DNA from: Hyphochytrium catenoides
Taxonomy: Eukaryota; Sar; Hyphochytriomycetes; Hyphochytriales; Hyphochytriaceae
Direction of reading: 5' to 3'
DNA: 13,281 nt
Assembly (NCBI GenBank): GCA_900088475.1
Contig: FLMG01000336.1
Coordinates: 1-13,281, forward strand
Positions 8,800-13,281 of the stretch are shown in pieces. The position numbers and the translations under genes were made by a program. Numbering within the stretch: the first letter of the stretch is position 1; each line of letters opens with the position of its first letter. The notes under the pieces were generated by a model. That model worked only from the letters and a program-made list of their open reading frames with translations. It did no database searches and was not told where the DNA came from.

Positions 8800-10250
8800 A
8801 TCGCCCCATTTTACCTCTGATGTAATCCTTTCGCTCTCTCTTCTCTCTCTCCAGCTTTTCGCTTGGGTTCTCCATGGCTCCCGCCGTGACCACGTTCCTG
8901 TCCTCTTGACTCACAACAGACCGGCGGCATCTTTACTTCTTTGTCTGTCTACCTGCAGGCGTAGAGATGTTGGACATAAAGGTAGAAAGGCTTGCTGAGC
9001 GAGGAATGTCCACCACATAGACATCAGCGGTTGGGAAAGTAGTGACTACAAGATTGAGTGACAATGAATCCTGGCGCTGACCAAGTGAAAGCCTAAGTAT
9101 TTCTTCTTTCGTCGGGCCTGGGACTGATGACTCTGCGTCAACGATCTTTGTCCTCCGCTCCGTGTCTGCTCTTCGACTAATACGCCTCCTCTACTTCCTG
9201 ATCTCACCGCCAACAATTCTCCAACTCACAGTCTCCAAGACTACTGCCCGTTCCTCCCTGCCTCCAAAGAAAAAAAAGAAGAGCACTATTCGGTAAAGAA
9301 CTAAAGCTAGTCCCTTCATTAATTCTTCATTATCGTCAATTGGCGACGGGGAGAAAGAAAGTCTTTAGCATCCTTGGCCAATTGTCAGTCAGCTTGGTAG
9401 AACTGCTGAAGCACAACTCTCAGGATTGTTATCGCTGCTCACGATGTAACCATTCGTTTAATGCGTACGATCCTCGCGTACATGACCTTCTTCCAACAAG
9501 CGATATTGGCTCACACTTTCCAGCTTATATCACCAAGCGAGCAGCCATTGACCTCTCTCCTACGGGATTGCAGGCAGATAGTCACGGACGCTCCAGGAGG
9601 AGGACTAGCTTTCGCTAGACGGCTTATAGCAAGCCGCTATATCTATCGTTACTTCCAGCTCTGGAGAGACTGGGCCTCGAGAGTCCATTGGGAGAAGAAG
9701 GGGCTGAAGGCGGGTAACAACCCAAAGCTCTAAGCACCATGGACAGAGAGCATGGCAGAGGAGGAGATACCGATAACTATTTGCTATCCACTCTTCCAGA
9801 TGGTTCTGCCAAACAATGGGATGAATCGCTAGATCAGCAGTTACTCAAAGGCAGCGCTGGTGTCTTATACTCCGATCCTGGCGGAGCACGAGAACTGCAG
9901 ATATGATAATAGGACATCTTGATACTCCTGATGATGGATTGAGGAGGAGGAGGAGGGAATCCTGAACACAATCGCGACAAGGAGGTAGGCGAGAAGCAAC
10001 AGAGGACGATGAACAAGTGGAACACACTGAAAGGGCAGAACGGGCGTGGCTGTGCAACCTGGTCACATCTGGCACCAATGTTATATGTTGCTCGCGCACA
10101 CTCACTTTTTTGCTCTCCTTCTCTTAGAAGCTGCGTGGATTGTCCTGCTTCGCCAACTGGTCTCTAAGTCATTCAACTTTCATTACGTACTTCGCGATCT
10201 CTTCACTTCTCCTCTTCCATTCTTCAATTGCCCATTGTGCCGGTGCCCTG
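8800..10250. other. Gene-poor region with short protein-like runs in shifting frames
   Basis: No intact gene is visible. Between about 9340 and 10130 several plus-strand frames give short, protein-like runs that break at stops and resume in another frame. Examples are SLLRDCRQIVTDAPGGGLAF and RRLIASRYIYRYFQLWRDW (frame of 9461-9733), and LSTLPDGSAKQWDESLDQQL with GVLYSDPGGARELQ (frame of 9739-9909). They lie immediately 5' of the reverse-transcriptase-like remnant on the same strand and may be its decayed upstream part, but I see no endonuclease motif to prove that. The rest is CT/GA-rich spacer. Confidence 0.3.
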
Positions 10251-10263
10251 CTGATCCCTCTAA

Positions 10264-10844
10264 CGGTTGTGTCACCGTGGCAGACGAAGGTTGATGCTAT
10301 TCACTCTATCACCAGAGTTGAAAGCTCGCTTTATAGCCTTCACGGGCATTCAGTATGTTCCTCTATAGCTTCCGTGATGCAGTTTTCATAGTAGTGAATC
10401 AAGAGGATGTGGACGCAGTGAAGAAGGCACTCATACTTCAGAGGGCTAATAAGAGCTCATGTAGAACTATCGAAAAACTAATAAACACTTCTTGGTAAAC
10501 GATGCAAGCTGCTTGCGTTCTCCGCTTTAGCCATGATCAAGAAGGAAGTCGAGCGGAAGTATATAGAAGACTATGAACACTTTTTGGACAGAGACGTAGG
10601 ACTATTCCGGCTTCTAGTGACCTTCTCTAGCGGGTAGACAACAACAGCCGCTCTTCCACCGTGCAACTTGGCAGCAAGATGTAGAAGGCAATTATCATGG
10701 CCAAGAAAGAAGATGGACGCTTTTGGCTTCTTCTTTGTTGTGGAAAGGGAAGGAACCCCTAAGGCTGGGGGAGACTATGTTCCCAGCCCTTAGGGTGGAG
10801 GCCCCGGCTACATGAATGCACGGGATCTACACATTGGGGAGTAA
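10264..10844 (+). mobile_element. Decayed non-LTR retrotransposon (LINE) reverse-transcriptase remnant
   Basis: Three pieces occur in the order expected for a LINE ORF2. Frame 10264-10368 gives RGRRRLMLFTLSPELKARFI, resembling the RT motif normally written R-G-x-R-Q-G-x-P-L-S-P-L-L-F. Frame 10355-10498 gives LYSFRDAVFIVVNQEDVDAV followed by KKALI, resembling the catalytic Y-A-D-D-V segment and its helix, with the paired aspartates corrupted. Frame 10794-10844 gives GGGPGYMNARDLHI, resembling the G-G-L-G-L-x-x-x-R-D/A-x-N block downstream of RT. The preceding frame ends in NGCVTV at about 10267-10285, like the N-G-x-hydrophobic strand before the first motif. Frameshifts and stops separate all pieces, so it is dead. 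No poly-A tail or target-site duplication was identified. The family is inferred from motif order only. Confidence 0.5.
10756..10797. repeat. Hairpin-forming inverted repeat
   Basis: CCCCTAAGGCTGGG at 10756-10769 can pair with CCCAGCCCTTAGGG at 10782-10795, apart from one bulged base, leaving a loop of about 12 bases. It lies inside the LINE-like remnant. No T-run follows and no function is implied. Confidence 0.6.
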
Positions 10845-11145
10845 CGCTGGGTCTCCGCTATGGAGAAAGCCTAGAGAACTACATCTCTTCTCTTCTTCTT
10901 TTCCTCAGTTTCTTCTCTTTTTTCTCTCTTGTGGAAGTTCTTTGTCTTCCTTGCTGTCTGATTGACCAACGAGCTATGTTTCGGGTTTTGGCTGCCGCTA
11001 GTGTCGCTTTCTTTTTATAGTACATTGTGGCACTGGCTTTCCTGAATAAACAGTAACATGGCAAAGGCGTGGGGTCGGGGAGAAAGGTGGCCAGGCTCTT
11101 TCCTCCTTCTTGCATCTACTGTTTGCTTGTACCAATAATAATAAC
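10845..11145. other. Gene-free CT-rich spacer
   Basis: This spacer contains a CT/TTC-rich tract at about 10885-10930 and otherwise unremarkable sequence. I see no gene, RNA or repeat copy here. Confidence 0.5.
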
Positions 11146-11556
11146 ATGGCTGATGATGTCTTGACCACCTCCACCAGGGAGCCGCTCCTCTCTGCTCTCA
11201 CGATCACTCATGGGCCAAATGCTGCCCGCAATCATGAGTCATATTTGCCTCCTCATCTACAGGACCTCGCTGCCCAGAGTTGGTAGGATGAGTGATTGTT
11301 CTTGGTACTACTGGCTTCTTCGTCGGTATAAAGGACACTCTTTCGGCCGCCAGCAGCAGATTAGTTCTAACATCATTGGATCTCCGTCGTCGTCGGGTTC
11401 AAGCGATCAATGGAGGAAGATAATAGTTGCTTGCTGCCGGCTCCAACTCACACTACTCTCGCCAACAGCCGCCTCGTCCCAATACGAACGGCGATTCTAA
11501 CCTCGAGGGAGACTCAAAACTCTATCTCTCGAGTTCTTCTCTCTAATACAGATTAG
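11146..11556 (+). other. Possible broken or split gene, unidentified
   Basis: An ATG in strong context (AATAACATGG, A at -3) opens a 46-codon frame to 11286, beginning MADDVLTTSTREPLLSALTI, with protein-like composition. After its stop, frame 3 is open from 11292 to about 11421 (IVLGTTGFFVGIKDTLSAAS), and from the ATG at 11410 frame 1 gives a further 48 codons ending at 11556 (DNSCLLPAPTHTTLANSRLV). No normal-length intron fits between the first two pieces, because only about 10 bases separate them. This suggests a frameshifted pseudogene, a sequencing error or coincidence. A pyrimidine-rich stretch ending in CTACAG at 11262 looks like a 3' splice site and offers an alternative exon boundary. 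I recognise no family. Confidence 0.25.
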
Positions 11557-11603
11557 GAAGACGGAGATCTACATCACAGAGGACAGAGTTCTACACGGTT
11601 CTG

Positions 11604-11659
11604 GTAAGTAATACGAAACGAGTATCCCATTGTTGATCCTTAAAGACGTCTGCCACTAG
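11604..11659 (+). other. Candidate 5'-leader intron of the cysteine-rich protein gene
   Basis: GTAAGT at 11604-11609 matches the consensus eukaryotic 5' splice site, and CACTAG ending at 11659 is a reasonable 3' splice site 56 bases downstream, a size typical of fungal introns. The start codon follows 21 bases after the acceptor. No transcript evidence is available and the branch point is not obvious. Confidence 0.35.
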
Positions 11660-11679
11660 TAATAAGAAGGTTGGAGCTG

Positions 11680-12645
11680 ATGATGACAACGAAGAAGAAC
11701 ATTGCCACCAGGGCAGCTGGAGGAGCTCTTTACTTCTTCCTTGTGCTTACTCTGTCGTCAACGGTGGTATCCGGCGCAGTCCGGACACTCACGTCGGGGA
11801 GCTACAATTGCACTTACTACGACGACTGCACAAAGCTTGGAGACTTCGTTTTTATGGTCTGTGGCTGTCGAGATGCACTGGCCTCTTCGAAGTGTATATC
11901 TGTCGTCCAGAACCCCACCAACTCCTCAGAACGCGTCTTTTCCTATCAAGATGGCGTTTGTTACGCCATCAGACCAACTAGTAGCAAGATCTGCGAGCCT
12001 TCCTTCAATCCACTCAGTCTTGCGGGACTGCAGGGAAACTGTAACCAGGGTGAGATGTGCTTAGTGAACCACAAGTGCTACGCAGGCACCGTTGCAGGTC
12101 CGCCTGACGATGCTCCAGATCCATCCACCGCTGGATGCAAGGAAGACGCAGATTGTAACTCTCCATTCGCATTGTGTCGATGTCCTGATGGCTTCTCGTC
12201 TACTATGTGCTACAATTCAGCCACGAACACCTTTACCGGCGGCGTTTGCCATCTCTTTGAGGTTGCAAGAGGAGGCATGTTTGACCTTGGCGGTACTGTA
12301 CCGTGTAGCAGCAGTGAAGTTAAGGAAAAGCGAGCCGACGGCTTTACGAGTTCCTGTGAAGCAAGAGAAGCATGCCACGCGCTAACTGCTGGTATGGACG
12401 GTGTTTGCGTGCGGTCGGCACAGGCAGCAGCCGGAGTTACGGAGCTTCCTGTCATCACGAGTTCATCGCCATCCAGCACTCCATCAAAGACAACAGGCGG
12501 AGTTGCTGAGAAGAATGAAGACAAGAAGCCGACCAGTGGTTTTAGGTCAGCTGCAAGAGGCGACGCTGACACTGATAGCGCATACCGTCTCATTGTGGGT
12601 GTGGCCACAGTCCTGTCGGCCATAAGCTTAAGGTACTGGTGGTGA
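11680..12645 (+). CDS. Secreted cysteine-rich protein with two ten-cysteine modules and a GPI-anchor-like tail
   Basis: The gene encodes 321 residues from the first in-frame ATG; the open frame extends a few codons upstream but has no ATG there. Residues 1-32 form a signal peptide (core ALYFFLVLTLSSTVV). The mature part has exactly 20 cysteines in two successive modules: C44, 50, 61, 63, 72, 94, 105, 121, 127, 133 and C153, 159, 166, 168, 177, 190, 209, 226, 232, 243. Each module begins C-x5-C, then C-x-C-x8-C, then later C-x5-C, so it is an internal duplication. Residues about 246-300 form a Ser/Thr/Lys-rich linker. The C-terminus is a short hydrophobic stretch (YRLIVGVATVLSAISLRYWW) after small residues, fitting a GPI-attachment signal or a single membrane anchor. 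Sequons occur at Asn43 and Asn81. The protein is probably cell-surface, all cysteines probably paired; family and function are not recognised. Confidence 0.85.
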   Translation: MMTTKKNIATRAAGGALYFFLVLTLSSTVVSGAVRTLTSGSYNCTYYDDCTKLGDFVFMVCGCRDALASSKCISVVQNPTNSSERVFSYQDGVCYAIRPTSSKICEPSFNPLSLAGLQGNCNQGEMCLVNHKCYAGTVAGPPDDAPDPSTAGCKEDADCNSPFALCRCPDGFSSTMCYNSATNTFTGGVCHLFEVARGGMFDLGGTVPCSSSEVKEKRADGFTSSCEAREACHALTAGMDGVCVRSAQAAAGVTELPVITSSSPSSTPSKTTGGVAEKNEDKKPTSGFRSAARGDADTDSAYRLIVGVATVLSAISLRYWW

Positions 12646-13281
12646 TGAGAGAGCTGAAGCTCGTTGCGCTGCAAGACGCCAGTCTTGTGATCAAGAAGGG
12701 GCGACAGTTGTATAAAAAGTGAGAAGAACAAAGCCACTGACGACTAAAGTTATCATACTAGTCCACCATGCTGCTAGCGCTGTTGTCCTCCTAAATCTGT
12801 CAATCTGGCGTTTGTCACACAAAAATTGGAGATGATCCGATGACGACGACCAAGACTATGACTATAGATAAATTCATAAAGAAGTTCGACTCGAGGAGCT
12901 GCGAAGAAGTGTGAAAGTTTATCAGCGGTCTCACCAGCAGACAAACACCAGTCTTCTGACCAAGTGAGAGTGTCCAGCAGGCCATAGCCAGGCCTGAGAT
13001 AATAGAAAGTCGTGCCGATTAACCCTAGTGCACCTCTTTCCTTCTAGGAGGCATGATGAGAACGGAGCTAGTTCAGGAGGGAAAAAAGGTAATTTTTGGG
13101 TTCGTTCCCCCGTTATAAGAACCGTTCTTCCTGTGGTGGAGGTCATCATGTGGACCTTTCTCAAGTTTGTTATTGTACGAGTACTGTAGAGAGAGGCACT
13201 CAAAGGATTGCCGTACTTTTTCCGCAAGACAGAGGAAAGTGGGGACGGTACTCTGGCGGGGGGGCTCCTCCCTGGGGGGTT
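12646..13281. other. 3' flank with no recognised gene
   Basis: No convincing gene is present. There is a TATAAA-like string at 12711-12716, no canonical AATAAA after the preceding gene, and a minus-strand frame at 12931-13227 that lacks an ATG at its start and has no domain-like composition. The last 30 bases are G-rich, with runs of seven (13258-13264) and six (13274-13279) guanines. Confidence 0.5.

Noticed and set aside
11671-11679. Upstream TTG as start of the cysteine-rich protein
   Set aside because: The ATG at 11680 is three codons downstream, is the normal eukaryotic initiator, and leads straight into the signal peptide.
12676-12968. Short similarity between the CCAGTCTTGTGATCAAG and CCAGTCTTCTGACCAAG segments
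   Set aside because: It is a single 17-base near-match about 270 bases apart with no extension on either side, and could easily be chance.
12931-13227. 98-codon minus-strand frame near the right edge
   Set aside because: The frame begins at a TTG, its composition is not domain-like, and there is no recognisable motif.
13240-13281. G-runs at the window end as a possible G-quadruplex
   Set aside because: Only three or so runs are visible before the window ends, so a four-run motif cannot be shown.
1-13281. Search for tRNA, rRNA or CRISPR-like arrays
   Set aside because: No T-arm/D-arm pair, conserved rRNA segment or regularly spaced short repeat was found on either strand.

Overview
The window looks like nuclear DNA of a eukaryotic microbe, most likely a filamentous fungus (an early-diverging lineage such as Mucoromycota would fit; an oomycete-like organism is not excluded). 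The reasons are long gene-poor spacers rich in CT/GA simple repeats, monocistronic genes with A at position -3 of the start codon, secretory signal peptides, a GPI-anchor-like tail, a GTAAGT...CACTAG intron-like pair, and remnants resembling a non-LTR retrotransposon. The organism assignment is inference.

Two genes are well supported. At 4605-7295 (+) lies an uninterrupted 896-residue secreted subtilisin-like (S8A) protease of the Vpr/cucumisin/C5a-peptidase architecture: signal peptide, I9-like propeptide, catalytic domain with Asp172, His229, Asn322 and Ser540, a protease-associated insert, and Fn3-like C-terminal domains. At 11680-12645 (+) lies a 321-residue cysteine-rich secreted or GPI-anchored protein. 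It is built from two tandem ten-cysteine modules that I do not recognise.

The most striking structure surrounds the protease. About 795-2375 is an inverted, diverged copy of 3235-4076 joined to 6909-7485, that is, the protease's far-upstream flank fused to the last 128 codons and 3' flank of the gene. About 2.83 kb corresponding to 4077-6908 (promoter plus most of the coding sequence) is missing from the left copy at a TA junction. The simplest history is an ancestral head-to-head pair of protease genes in a large palindrome, one of which was gutted by an internal deletion. The shared upstream DNA also contains a tandem unit of about 700 bp (1507-2212 and 2213-2890).

From 7490 to 11145 there is no intact gene. 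The stretch holds CT/GA-rich spacer, a weak coding-like stretch on the minus strand (8462-8770), and from about 10260 to 10845 frameshifted pieces resembling the reverse-transcriptase palm and C-terminal region of a LINE. At 11146-11556 there are short coding-like runs in alternating frames that may be a broken or unrecognised split gene. After 12646 I see no gene. The two intact genes share only the property of being secreted, and nothing in the sequence shows that they work together.
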